This document shows positions 16,531-24,944 of a stretch of DNA of 55,449 nucleotides, piece by piece (position 1 is the first letter of the stretch; every line of letters starts with the position of its first letter). The notes beneath the pieces are model-generated. The model had not been told where the DNA came from and ran no database searches. It was given only the letters and a program-made list of their open reading frames with translations. The stretch is from the NCBI GenBank assembly GCA_937976375.1, contig CALJRU010000015.1:1-55449 (forward strand), given 5' to 3'. This stretch comes from an uncultured Peptococcaceae bacterium. GTDB lineage: Bacteria > Bacillota > Peptococcia > Peptococcales > Peptococcaceae. The translations under genes and the position numbers were made by a program.

Positions 16531-18204
16531 ATGAATATAATAGAAGATACAAAATCAGCACTGCGTCAAGCAGTGGCAGCAGCCTGCCAAAAGGCAATGG
16601 CTGACGGTGTTCTGCCAGAAGCAGAGCTGCCGGATTTTGTCATAGAAACACCTAAAGATGAGAAGAATGGTGATTTTTCAACGAACGTTGCCATGCAGCT
16701 GACACGCATTATGCGTCAGAACCCACGTAAGATTGCAGAAGCCATTGTGGGCGGCATTGCACTGCCAGAGCTGATTGATCATATTGATATCGCTGGTCCT
16801 GGCTTTATCAATTTCTATCTTGTCAATCATTGGCTGCATAAGGTGCTGCCAGCCATTCAGCAGGAAGATGCCGATTATGGCAAGAGCAATGCAGGCAATG
16901 GCGAACGTATTCAGGTTGAATTTGTCAGTGCCAATCCAACAGGCTTGCTTCACATGGGCAATGCACGCGGCGGTGCCTTGGGCGATACCTTGGCTGCGGT
17001 GCTCAACGAAGCTGGCTATGCCTGCGACAAAGAATACTACATCAATGATGCAGGGAACCAGGTAGAGAACCTTGGCAAATCGGTGGAAGCGCGTTATTTT
17101 GAATTGCTTGGCCGCGATGATTATGAAATTCCGGAAGATGGGTACCACGGCAAGGACATCATTGCCACGGCGCAGCGTCTTCTTGACGAAAAAGGCGAAG
17201 CGTTTGTGGATATGCCGGAAGCCGAACGTCGTCAGGCCATGAAAGAATATGCGCTGAAAGAAAAAGTAACCGGTATCTGTGGCAGCCTGGAAAACTTTGG
17301 CGTGGTGTTTGACAACTGGTTCAGCGAACAGAGCCTGCATGATGCTGGCGATGTGCACGAGGTTGTTGAAATTCTGCGCGACAAAGGTTATGTTTATGAA
17401 AAAGATGGCGCGCAATGGCTGCAATGCACGGCTTGGGGCGAAGAAAAGGACGAAGTCCTTGTGCGTTCTAACGGCACACCAACCTATTTTGCTGCCGACA
17501 TTGCGTACCATCGCAATAAATTTGAACGCGGCTATAAGCGTTTGATCAATATTTGGGGTGCAGACCATCATGGTCATGTGGCACGATTGAAAGGTGCGAT
17601 GACGGCGCTGGGTTATCCAGGCGACGACATTACTGTCATTCTCATGCAGCTGGTTCGCCTCTATCGCGGCGGCGAAATCGTCAAGATGAGCAAGCGCAGC
17701 GGTCAATATGTCACCCTTGATGAATTGATTGAGGAAGTTGGCAAAGAAGCTGCGCGTTTCTTCTTCATCATGAGAAATCCAGACAGTGCACTTGATTTTG
17801 ACTTGGATTTGGCCAAAGCTGAGTCCAGCGACAACCCTGTGTATTATGTTCAGTATGCACATGCTCGCATTTGCAGCATTTTGTCTGTGGCAGGGGTGGA
17901 TACGCCGCTTGCCAAAGATGTAGACCTCTCTCTGTTATCCGAAGAAGCGGAACGCGTATTGATTCGCAAATTGGCTGAATGGCCACAGGAAGTGGCGGAT
18001 GCAGCGCGCGAATTGGCACCATATCATTTAGCGTATTATGCAAAAGATCTGGCAACAGCATTCCACAGCTTCTATAATAGCTGTAAAGTACTCACTGACG
18101 ACGCTGCACTGCGCGATGCACGTTTGGCGCTGGTTGACTGCAGCCGCATCACTTTGCGTAATGTATTGCAACTTCTGGGTCTGACAGCCCCAGAACGCAT
18201 GTAA
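16531..18204 (+). CDS. argS: Arginyl-tRNA synthetase
   Basis: A 557-residue class I synthetase charging tRNA-Arg. The N-terminal tRNA-recognising domain spans about 1-100, the HIGH-type signature is HMGNARGG near 141-148, the KMSKS-type loop is KMSKRSGQ near 385-392, and the DALR anticodon-binding domain occupies the last 120 residues ('LAPYHLAYYAKDLATAFH'). Length is normal. The ATG follows GGGAGGC. Upstream 16470-16530 has a -10-like TATGAT (16495-16500) without a convincing -35, and no T-box fold. It ends 21 bp before fba. Confidence 0.97.
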   Translation: MNIIEDTKSALRQAVAAACQKAMADGVLPEAELPDFVIETPKDEKNGDFSTNVAMQLTRIMRQNPRKIAEAIVGGIALPELIDHIDIAGPGFINFYLVNHWLHKVLPAIQQEDADYGKSNAGNGERIQVEFVSANPTGLLHMGNARGGALGDTLAAVLNEAGYACDKEYYINDAGNQVENLGKSVEARYFELLGRDDYEIPEDGYHGKDIIATAQRLLDEKGEAFVDMPEAERRQAMKEYALKEKVTGICGSLENFGVVFDNWFSEQSLHDAGDVHEVVEILRDKGYVYEKDGAQWLQCTAWGEEKDEVLVRSNGTPTYFAADIAYHRNKFERGYKRLINIWGADHHGHVARLKGAMTALGYPGDDITVILMQLVRLYRGGEIVKMSKRSGQYVTLDELIEEVGKEAARFFFIMRNPDSALDFDLDLAKAESSDNPVYYVQYAHARICSILSVAGVDTPLAKDVDLSLLSEEAERVLIRKLAEWPQEVADAARELAPYHLAYYAKDLATAFHSFYNSCKVLTDDAALRDARLALVDCSRITLRNVLQLLGLTAPERM

Positions 18205-18225
18205 ATATTAAGGAGGAATTTAAAC

Positions 18226-19080
18226 ATGCCACTCGTAAACGTCGATACTCTTTTGACCGCTGCCGAAGAAGGCGGCTATGCGGTCGGCGCATTTAACTGC
18301 AACAATATGGAAATTGTTCAGGCCATCATGATGGCTGCTGAAGCAGAAAAATCTCCAGTCATCATCCAGGCCAGCCAAGGTGCCATTAAGTACGCTGGCT
18401 TAAACTACATTGTTTCTTTGGTGAAAACAGCTGCAGAAGCATCCACCATTCCAGTTGCACTGCATCTGGATCATGGCACCAGCTTTGACCAGGTTATCCA
18501 GTGCATTGGCAATGGCTTTACTTCTGTTATGATCGACTGGTCCAAGCATCCACTCGAAGAAAACATCGCTGTTACGAAAAAAATTCTCGATGTTGCCAAC
18601 CCATTGAACATTTCTGTTGAAGCAGAACTTGGGAAGATTGGCGGTACCGAAGACAACGTAACCGTCAGCGAACGTGAAGCCACCTTTACCGATCCTGCTG
18701 AAGCTGAATATTTCGTTCAGCAGACCGGCATTCGCTCTTTGGCTGTCGCTATTGGGACGGCACATGGTCAGTATAAAGGGGAACCAAAACTCGATTTTGA
18801 CCGCCTGAGCGAAATCAAAAAACGTGTCAATATTCCAATCGTACTGCACGGTTCCTCTGGCGTACCAGATGAAGCACTGCGTGAAGCTGTTAAGCGTGGC
18901 GTACGTAAGATCAACATTGATACCAATCTGCGTGAAGCATTTACTGATGGTGTGCGTGAAGTGCTTGCTGAAAAACCAAATGAAATTGACCCTCGTAAGA
19001 TCCTTGGGCCTGCACGTGAAAAAATGGCAGAACGTGTTGCTGAAAAGATTCGCATCTTTGGCAGCAATGGCAAAGCGTGA
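18226..19080 (+). CDS. fba: Class II fructose-bisphosphate aldolase
   Basis: A 284-residue zinc-dependent aldolase interconverting fructose-1,6-bisphosphate with dihydroxyacetone phosphate and glyceraldehyde-3-phosphate. Zinc and catalytic residues are in HLDHG at 80-84 and the glycine-rich phosphate-binding loop in HGSSGVPDEALR near 206-217. 'AELGKIGG' near 135 is the short-family signature. A strong AAGGAGGA ribosome binding site precedes it. The next gene, fructose-bisphosphatase, starts 14 bp after the stop, so one transcript supplies the two enzymes on either side of fructose-1,6-bisphosphate. A fructose/tagatose-specific relative is possible but less likely in this context. Confidence 0.95.
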   Translation: MPLVNVDTLLTAAEEGGYAVGAFNCNNMEIVQAIMMAAEAEKSPVIIQASQGAIKYAGLNYIVSLVKTAAEASTIPVALHLDHGTSFDQVIQCIGNGFTSVMIDWSKHPLEENIAVTKKILDVANPLNISVEAELGKIGGTEDNVTVSEREATFTDPAEAEYFVQQTGIRSLAVAIGTAHGQYKGEPKLDFDRLSEIKKRVNIPIVLHGSSGVPDEALREAVKRGVRKINIDTNLREAFTDGVREVLAEKPNEIDPRKILGPAREKMAERVAEKIRIFGSNGKA

Positions 19081-19094
19081 GGAGGCATTGCATC

Positions 19095-20048
19095 ATGGAA
19101 AGAGATCTTGTCATCGAATTTGCTCGTGTTACTGAAGCCGCAGCTATTAACTGTGCAAAATGGATCGGTCGTATGGAAAAAAATTCGGCCGATGGCGCAG
19201 CTGTAGAAGCGATGCGTAAGATGTTTGATACCATTCATATCTCTGGTACCGTTGTTATTGGGGAAGGGGAAATGGATGAAGCGCCAATGCTGTACATTGG
19301 CGAAAAAGTTGGTCTTGGCGGCACTGAAGTAGATATCGCTGTGGACCCATTGGAAGGGACAAACCTCACTGCTAAAAACCAGCCAGGCGCTATTGCTGTT
19401 ATGGCTGTAGCTGAAGCTGGCGGTTTGCTCCATGCTCCAGATATGTACATGGATAAAATCATCGTTGGCCCTCGTGCAAAAGGTGCTATTGATATCGATA
19501 AGACGGTAGAAGAAAATCTGCGCAACGTTGCAGCCGCACTTGGCAAAGACGTTAGCGAAATGACAGTCTGCCTCTTGGATCGTGAACGCCATGAACACAT
19601 AAAGCAGGCTTGCAAAGCATTGGGCGCCAAAGTAAAACTGATCACCGATGGTGACGTGGCACCAGCTTTAACCGTTGCTATGGATACTGGTGCGATCGAT
19701 ATGATCTTGGGCATCGGCGGGGCGCCAGAAGGTGTTCTGGCAGCAGCTGCTGTTAAATGCCTGGGTGGTGATATGCAGGGACGTTTGGTTCCGGAAAATG
19801 ATGAACAGGTGCGCCGCATGGAAGCCATGGGCCATAGCGATGTGAACCAGGTTTACAATTTGAACGATCTGGTCAGCGCTGATGATGTCATGTTTATTGC
19901 AACAGGTGTTACCAATGGTGACGTGCTTCAGGGCGTTAAAGATATGGGAGATCGCGTAAAAACGCATACTGTTGTGTTGCGCAACACTTCCAAAACCGTT
20001 CGCTTTATTGAGGCTGCCTACAAAAAACCTCATGAAGTTAATGCGTAA
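19095..20048 (+). CDS. glpX: Class II fructose-1,6-bisphosphatase
   Basis: A 317-residue GlpX-type phosphatase making fructose-6-phosphate in gluconeogenesis. Metal and substrate motifs are visible: VVIGEGEMDEAPML near 55-68 and DPLEGTNL near 84-91, with 'GIGGAPEGVLAAAA' near 206-219. I start at ATG 19095, which has GGAGG 9 bp upstream; the frame extends a few codons further into the fba stop region but without a signal. Length is typical. It is co-transcribed with fba and ended by a terminator. Confidence 0.95.
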   Translation: MERDLVIEFARVTEAAAINCAKWIGRMEKNSADGAAVEAMRKMFDTIHISGTVVIGEGEMDEAPMLYIGEKVGLGGTEVDIAVDPLEGTNLTAKNQPGAIAVMAVAEAGGLLHAPDMYMDKIIVGPRAKGAIDIDKTVEENLRNVAAALGKDVSEMTVCLLDRERHEHIKQACKALGAKVKLITDGDVAPALTVAMDTGAIDMILGIGGAPEGVLAAAAVKCLGGDMQGRLVPENDEQVRRMEAMGHSDVNQVYNLNDLVSADDVMFIATGVTNGDVLQGVKDMGDRVKTHTVVLRNTSKTVRFIEAAYKKPHEVNA

Positions 20049-20060
20049 GTAAATGCTATT

Positions 20061-20090
20061 AAGCCTCTGATCTTTGTCAGAGGCTTTTTT
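20061..20090 (+). terminator. Rho-independent terminator after glpX
   Basis: Stem AAGCCTCTGA / TCAGAGGCTT with a 6-nt loop, followed by a run of T. It separates fba-glpX from the following redox group. Confidence 0.9.
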
Positions 20091-20107
20091 GTTAGAGGAG
20101 AAGAATC

Positions 20108-20278
20108 GTGAGCAAGTGTGAATACTGTCTCTATTATGATTATGATGAAGAAATGGATTACTATGTTTGCGACATGCTTCTTGATGAAGATGAGTTGTAT
20201 AAATTCCTCAGTGATACCTTTGACGATTGTCCGTATTATCGCATGGGGGACGACTATACCATTGCTCGCAAACAATAA
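20108..20278 (+). CDS. Small four-cysteine protein (DUF6472-like)
   Basis: A 56-residue acidic protein with cysteines at 4, 7, 21 and 41 (MSKCEYCLYY..., ...DDCPYYRMGDDYTIARKQ), suggesting a small zinc or Fe-S site. It resembles a small clostridial family (DUF6472) of unknown function. It starts at GTG 20108 behind GAGGAGAA and ends 14 bp before the ferredoxin-nitroreductase, whose ribosome binding site overlaps its stop. That packing and the ordered cysteines support a real gene despite its size. The role is unknown; a partner of the adjacent redox enzyme is my inference. Confidence 0.75.
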   Translation: MSKCEYCLYYDYDEEMDYYVCDMLLDEDELYKFLSDTFDDCPYYRMGDDYTIARKQ

Positions 20279-20292
20279 GGAGGGCTCGAAGC

Positions 20293-21096
20293 ATGATTCA
20301 TATTGATTCTGAAAAATGCATTGGCTGCGGCGCCTGTGTGGCAGATTGTTTTCCAGAAGCGCTGGCTTTGGAAAATGGCAAAGCCATTTTGAAAGGCACC
20401 TGCATTGAATGTGGACATTGTTTTGCGATTTGTCCAAGTGATGCCATCACGATGTCGGAAGAATATCCAACAGATACTATTATTGAATACAGCGATTGGG
20501 CACCAGAATTTGATGCCGATATGTTTTTGGCAGCCATTCAATCACGCCGCAGCATTCGTCGTTTTACTGCAGAGAAGCTGTCAAAGGATGAAATTGCTGC
20601 GGTTTTAGAAGCGGGGCGTTTCACGCCAACTGGCAGCAACGCGCAGAATGTACGTTATATAGTTGTTCAAGACACTTTGGATGAGATAAAAGAAGCTGTG
20701 TGGGAAGGTTTTGATGCCATCATTGATGGCTATGTGGCAAAACAGGGAAAAGGCGGACGTTTGTATGAAACCCTTTCGCGCATGCGTGATCAGCATCAGA
20801 AAGATGCACAGATCGATCATCTGTTTTTCAACGCGCCAGCGCTTCTTGTTGTGGTCTCGCCAGCGCCGCTCAATGGTGGGCTGGCGGCGTCAAGCATTGC
20901 TCTAATGGCACACGTCAGCGGTTTGGGCACTTTATACAGTGGATTTATTCAAATGGCGCTGAGCAAGAACCCGGTACTTTGTGAAAAATTGGGCGTCAAA
21001 CCAGAAGAAATCAATGTTTGCCTGCTTATCGGAAAGCCTTCAGTGACCTACCGACGTACAGTGCCACGGAAGCCGACGGTTGTTGATTGGATGTAA
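20293..21096 (+). CDS. Ferredoxin-nitroreductase fusion protein
   Basis: A 267-residue two-part protein. The first 50 residues are a two-[4Fe-4S] ferredoxin: Cx2Cx2Cx3C at 9-19 and again at 37-47. The rest is an FMN-binding nitroreductase domain, with 'SRRSIRRFTAEKLSKDEI' near 81-98 for FMN contact and 'AASSIALMAHVSGLG' near 200-214. Such fusions are common in anaerobes and transfer electrons from ferredoxin to an unidentified acceptor. I chose ATG 20293, which has AAGGAGGG upstream; the upstream extension overlaps the small cysteine protein in another frame and is rejected. It is 23 bp before the racemase-like gene. Confidence 0.9.
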   Translation: MIHIDSEKCIGCGACVADCFPEALALENGKAILKGTCIECGHCFAICPSDAITMSEEYPTDTIIEYSDWAPEFDADMFLAAIQSRRSIRRFTAEKLSKDEIAAVLEAGRFTPTGSNAQNVRYIVVQDTLDEIKEAVWEGFDAIIDGYVAKQGKGGRLYETLSRMRDQHQKDAQIDHLFFNAPALLVVVSPAPLNGGLAASSIALMAHVSGLGTLYSGFIQMALSKNPVLCEKLGVKPEEINVCLLIGKPSVTYRRTVPRKPTVVDWM

Positions 21097-21119
21097 TATT
21101 AGGGATTGGAGAGAACAAC

Positions 21120-21764
21120 ATGGCGCAATGGATTGCTGTGCTTGCTGGAACGCCAGTGGACAGTCAGATGGGTGTGGATGTATTGGCGCACCATGGCATA
21201 GAAGGAAGAGCCTTTCCTTTAGCAGAAGATCCTTGGAAGCAAACGGCGTTCCAACTTGCTTCATCTGAAACAAAACAACGTACTGTTCGCCAGGTCCTAC
21301 AAAATGTGCAAAATCAAGGCTGTGAGAAAGTATTGGTGTACTGTAATTCGCTATCGGGTGCACTTGATTTCAACATTTTTGCTAAGGACTTCGGCATGAC
21401 GATTGTAACGCCATTATTGGTTTATCAAGATCTTGCTTGTCAATATCAACATCTTGGTGTGATTGCTGCAAACGCACAGGGGTTGTCTGGTATTGAACGT
21501 ACACTATATGCGGCGAATCCATCATTGAATTTGCTGGGCAGCTGCGCTTTAGGTGTTGTTAATGCCATCGAAGCAGGGATGTCCGCCTCTGATATTGTGG
21601 GAGTTTATCACTTGAGGCAGTTGGCACAATGGTTTGTTCATTGCAACATGGAAGCTTTGCTTTTAGGATGTACACATTTTCCGTACTTTAAAGATGCTTT
21701 GGCTGAGCAAACAATATTGCCATTGATTGATCCTGCGGAGATGATGGTTCAGAAGCTTTTTTAG
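21120..21764 (+). CDS. Asp/Glu racemase superfamily protein
   Basis: A 214-residue protein of the aspartate/glutamate racemase fold. The two catalytic cysteines are in YCNSLSG (Cys75) and LLGCTHFPYF (Cys184), with 'HLGVIAANAQG' near 111-121 opening the second half. It is shorter than typical MurI (about 260 residues). Glutamate racemase (D-Glu for peptidoglycan) and aspartate racemase are both possible; the LGCTHFP motif favours a MurI-like enzyme. ATG 21120 has only a weak GGAGAG site. It is the last gene of its group before a terminator. Confidence 0.75.
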   Translation: MAQWIAVLAGTPVDSQMGVDVLAHHGIEGRAFPLAEDPWKQTAFQLASSETKQRTVRQVLQNVQNQGCEKVLVYCNSLSGALDFNIFAKDFGMTIVTPLLVYQDLACQYQHLGVIAANAQGLSGIERTLYAANPSLNLLGSCALGVVNAIEAGMSASDIVGVYHLRQLAQWFVHCNMEALLLGCTHFPYFKDALAEQTILPLIDPAEMMVQKLF

Positions 21765-21780
21765 AAGAATGAAAAATGGA

Positions 21781-21817
21781 TGAGGTTGTCTTGTGAAGAG
21801 ACAGCCTCATTTTTTTG
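21781..21817 (+). terminator. Rho-independent terminator
   Basis: Stem TGAGGTTGTCT / AGACAGCCTCA (one G-T pair) with a 7-nt loop, then a T-run. It ends the group 20108-21764. Confidence 0.85.
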
Positions 21818-22025
21818 TAAAAAATATGTGTAATCAATAGAAATGATGTATTGTTCTTGTAAATTTATTGCAAATGATTGCTGCAATATTTGTGCATGTG
21901 AAAGTGTGTATGGTCAATTGATTGTTGGTTCCTTGATCAATAAAACAATATATAGTCATAAAATAGCTGCTTTTCGCATATATGGTATGATTTTTCAGAA
22001 AAATCCGATGGGGAAATTGTTATAT

Positions 22026-22080
22026 TTTACAATAATTTTACATTTGCTCGCTTTTAGACTTAACACAGACTTATTAATAT
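22026..22080 (+). promoter_or_regulatory. PHO-box-like repeats and pst promoter
   Basis: TTTACA at 22026-22031 and again at 22037-22042, 11 bp apart (one helical turn), resembles the TT(A/T)ACA direct repeats bound by PhoP in Gram-positive bacteria. A further TTAACA lies at 22060-22065. A -10-like TAATAT (22075-22080) has no good -35, as expected for an activated promoter. It lies 49 bp before pstS. The rest of the 364-bp gap from 21765 is AT-rich and shows no gene I can support. Confidence 0.55.
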
Positions 22081-22128
22081 AAACCTGTAAGCGAATTTAA
22101 CATTCGACTCAAAGAAAGAAGGTAAATA

Positions 22129-23037
22129 ATGAAAAATTGGAAAAAAGTTGGGATCGCTGCGGTCCTCTGCATGAGTTTATTGGCAGGTTGTGGTGGAAAT
22201 AGTGATACGTCTTCCAGCGAAAGCAATAGTTCCTCCGCTTCAGCAGAAACACAGGATTTGAGTGGCAGCATCAGCGCTGCTGGTTCTTCTGCATTAAAGC
22301 CTTTGGTTGATGAAGCAGTTAATGAATTTGCAGATGTTTATCCAGATGTTGCCATTACTGTCGATGCAGGTGGTTCTGGTGAAGGTCTGAAACAGGTTTC
22401 TGAAGGTACCATCGATATTGGGAACTCTGATGTTCCTGCAGAAGACAAACTTGATGCAGATCAAGCTGCAGAACTTGTTGACCATCAGGTTTGCGTTGTA
22501 ACCATGGCTCCAATTGTTAACAATGATGTATATGACGCTGGTGTAACCAATCTGACGAAAGATCAGTTGATTGGTATTTTCACTGGCCAGATCACCAACT
22601 GGAGCGAAGTTGGCGGCCCTGATGAAGACATTGTACTCGTAACACGCCCAACTTCTTCCGGTACCCGCGCTACTTTCCAGAAATATGCACTGGACGGTAA
22701 CGAAGAAGCATCCAATGCATCCATGGAAACAGATGATTCCGGCGTTCTTCTCCAGAATGTAAAAGATACCAAAGGTGCTATTGGTTATGTTGCCCTGTCT
22801 TATCTTGTGGACAATCCAGGCGTTTCTACCGTAGCTATTGATGGTGTTGAACCTACACTTGAAAATACCTATTCTGGTGACTACCCAGTATGGACCTACG
22901 AACATATGTACACCAAAGGTGAACCAAATGATGTTTGCAAAGCATTTATTGACTACATTATGTCTGATGACTTTGGCGAAACCATGGAAAGCCTCGGTTA
23001 TGGCGTTGCCTCAAAGATGACTGTTACTGAACACTAA
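22129..23037 (+). CDS. pstS: Phosphate ABC transporter, substrate-binding lipoprotein
   Basis: A 302-residue extracellular phosphate-binding protein anchored as a lipoprotein: the signal peptide ends in the lipobox LLAGC (Cys21), followed by a Ser-rich linker. Phosphate-contacting loops are recognisable: 'AAGSSALKPL' near 50-59, 'DAGGSGEG' near 80-87, and 'RPTSSGTRATFQKY' near 172-185. It is the first gene of pstSCAB-phoU-RR-HK. The ATG has GAAGG upstream. Its codon choice suggests high expression, and a weak hairpin after the gene may lower transcription of the downstream genes. Confidence 0.96.
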   Translation: MKNWKKVGIAAVLCMSLLAGCGGNSDTSSSESNSSSASAETQDLSGSISAAGSSALKPLVDEAVNEFADVYPDVAITVDAGGSGEGLKQVSEGTIDIGNSDVPAEDKLDADQAAELVDHQVCVVTMAPIVNNDVYDAGVTNLTKDQLIGIFTGQITNWSEVGGPDEDIVLVTRPTSSGTRATFQKYALDGNEEASNASMETDDSGVLLQNVKDTKGAIGYVALSYLVDNPGVSTVAIDGVEPTLENTYSGDYPVWTYEHMYTKGEPNDVCKAFIDYIMSDDFGETMESLGYGVASKMTVTEH

Positions 23038-23068
23038 TATCAGGAGTAATCCTTATTGAAGCACGAAG

Positions 23069-23098
23069 GAGTGGGCTTATCATTTGATGGGTCCACTC
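23069..23098 (+). terminator. Weak intercistronic hairpin after pstS
   Basis: Six-bp stem GAGTGG / CCACTC around an 18-nt loop, followed by TCTTTTA. It may partly terminate or stabilise the pstS message, as often seen when a binding protein must exceed its permease. The evidence is only the stem. Confidence 0.35.
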
Positions 23099-23122
23099 TC
23101 TTTTACGGAAGAGGAAAGAAAC

Positions 23123-24031
23123 ATGATAGAAAAAAGTACGAAAGGAATGTTTTACAAAGAAACTGGCTGGCGGGGCCTGGCGGTTTTCTTTGGACTGTTC
23201 GTCATCGCACTGACCATATTGATCGGTGCATTCCTTGTTTATAAAGGCTCTGATACATTTTTAACCTTTGGTCATACGATTTGGGAGTTCCTTGGATCCG
23301 CAGATTGGGAACCGGTCGATAATGCTTCTGGCGGTGGTTCGGTCGGCGCACTTATTTTTATTGTTGGTTCTCTTTGCACGTGTGCATTGGCGTTGATTAT
23401 CGCTACACCATTTGCATTGGGTTCTGCGGTTTTTATGACTGAGATTTCTCCAAAGTTTGGTGAAAAAATTTATCGGCCAGTTGTTGAAATTTTTGCCGGT
23501 ATTCCATCGGTTGTCTATGGCTGGGTGGGCTTAACGGTTTTGGTTCCAGCCATTAAAGTTGTTTTTGATCGCCAGGTTGGTCATTCCATTCTTGCGGCAG
23601 GCATTGTTTTGGCCGTTATGATTTTTCCAACCATCGCCAGTGTTTCTGCAGATGCCTTGGGTGCTGTGCCATCCAATTGTCGTGATGCAGCATTTGGGTT
23701 GGGATCGACCCGTTGGCAAGCCATTTGGCGTGTGATGGTGCCAGCAGCAAAAAGCGGCATTGTTACAGGGATTGTATTGGGGTTGGCACGTGCCTTTGGT
23801 GAAGCCTTGGCGGTGGCCATGGTTATCGGTCAAACAACAGCATTGCCAACAAGCATTTTTTCAACGTCCAAAACATTGACAACGGAGATTGCTTCCCAGA
23901 TGGGGAACGCAATGGAAGGCGGCGAATTGAAGGCTGCATTATGGACAATGGCATTGCTTTTGTTCCTGATTTCATTATTGTTTATTACCATCATTCATCG
24001 CATTTCCGATAAGAATGAGAAGGAGGACTAA
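23123..24031 (+). CDS. pstC: Phosphate ABC transporter permease PstC
   Basis: A 302-residue permease subunit with six membrane segments: TM1 near 19-39, the rest between about 75 and 298. The inner-membrane permease loop 'DAAFGLGSTRWQAIWRVMVP' near 190-209, which contacts PstB, and the PstC-type 'EIFAGIPSVVYGWVGL' near 122-137 are clear. I start at ATG 23123 behind GAAGAGGAAAG; the open frame reaches 39 bp further but overlaps the intercistronic hairpin. It is followed 6 bp later by pstA. Confidence 0.95.
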   Translation: MIEKSTKGMFYKETGWRGLAVFFGLFVIALTILIGAFLVYKGSDTFLTFGHTIWEFLGSADWEPVDNASGGGSVGALIFIVGSLCTCALALIIATPFALGSAVFMTEISPKFGEKIYRPVVEIFAGIPSVVYGWVGLTVLVPAIKVVFDRQVGHSILAAGIVLAVMIFPTIASVSADALGAVPSNCRDAAFGLGSTRWQAIWRVMVPAAKSGIVTGIVLGLARAFGEALAVAMVIGQTTALPTSIFSTSKTLTTEIASQMGNAMEGGELKAALWTMALLLFLISLLFITIIHRISDKNEKED

Positions 24032-24037
24032 GGACGT

Positions 24038-24916
24038 ATGAATGAAAAATTAAAACGCGCAAAAACAATTGATAAATTTATGACCGGCGTGTTTTATGGC
24101 CTTGCCATCTTCTTTATCGTATTGCTGGTCGCTTTTGCGGGAAAAGTTATTATTGGCGGCTTGCTGGGTGCCACCCCGGAAATGTTTGCTTTTAAACGCT
24201 CAGGCAGTGTTGGCAATCAGTTGTTCAATACCATTTATCTTGTGTTTATTGCGCTGATCGTATCGGTTCCGATTGGTATTTTTGCAGGTATTTATTTGGC
24301 TGTTTACGCGAAACAAGGGCCGTTGACAAAATTCCTGCGCGTTTGTATCGAAACCCTGTCTTCGCTGCCATCTATCGTTGTTGGTTTATTTGGCTATTTG
24401 GTATTCCTGGTATTTATTGGAATGGACAAGAGTTTGCTGGCAGGTGCGTTATCGGTTTCTATTTTAACATTGCCTCTTTTGACAACGACGACAGAAGATG
24501 CCATTAAAGGCTTGCCTGCAGGCTATTTCCATGGCAGCCTTGGCCTCGGCGCTACAAAATGGCAGTCTATCTTTCATGTCTTGCTGCCAGCGTGCCTTCC
24601 TCGTATTATGACAGGGGTCATTCTTGCGGCTGGCCGTGGTTTTGGCGAAGCCGCAGCCCTTCTCTACACGACAGGGTCTGGCACCATGCTGAACTGGGGC
24701 AATTGGGATCCAACATCGGCAACCAGCCCGTTGAATCTTCTGCGTCCAGCAGAAACGTTGTCTATTCAAATTTGGAACCTGCAGGTCAACGGTCAGGATC
24801 GCGCCTTGGCAAATCTTGCGTCAGCTGTACTCATGATTCTTGTATTGGTGTTCAATATTGCTGCCAATGCATGGAGCAGACACATTGAAGCAAAGAATGC
24901 TGGCGAAAAAGCATAA
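24038..24916 (+). CDS. pstA: Phosphate ABC transporter permease PstA
   Basis: A 292-residue partner permease of PstC, with TM1 near 19-41 and five further helices. The PstB-contacting loop is 'GSLGLGATKWQSIFHVLLP' near 167-185, and 'ETLSSLPSIVVGLFGYLVF' near 105-123 is the PstA counterpart of the PstC pore loop. AAGGAGG precedes the ATG. It is co-transcribed with pstC and pstB (28-bp gap to pstB). Confidence 0.95.
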   Translation: MNEKLKRAKTIDKFMTGVFYGLAIFFIVLLVAFAGKVIIGGLLGATPEMFAFKRSGSVGNQLFNTIYLVFIALIVSVPIGIFAGIYLAVYAKQGPLTKFLRVCIETLSSLPSIVVGLFGYLVFLVFIGMDKSLLAGALSVSILTLPLLTTTTEDAIKGLPAGYFHGSLGLGATKWQSIFHVLLPACLPRIMTGVILAAGRGFGEAAALLYTTGSGTMLNWGNWDPTSATSPLNLLRPAETLSIQIWNLQVNGQDRALANLASAVLMILVLVFNIAANAWSRHIEAKNAGEKA

Positions 24917-24944
24917 TTTCCGGAAGAAAGGACAGTAACAAATA

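Noticed and set aside
16678..17862. 394-codon open frame antisense to argS
   Set aside because: A shadow of a strongly biased gene on the other strand; composition and lack of signals argue against coding.
21843..22082. 79-codon frame in the gap before pstS
   Set aside because: No ribosome binding site, odd composition, and it runs over the PHO-box-like repeats and promoter.
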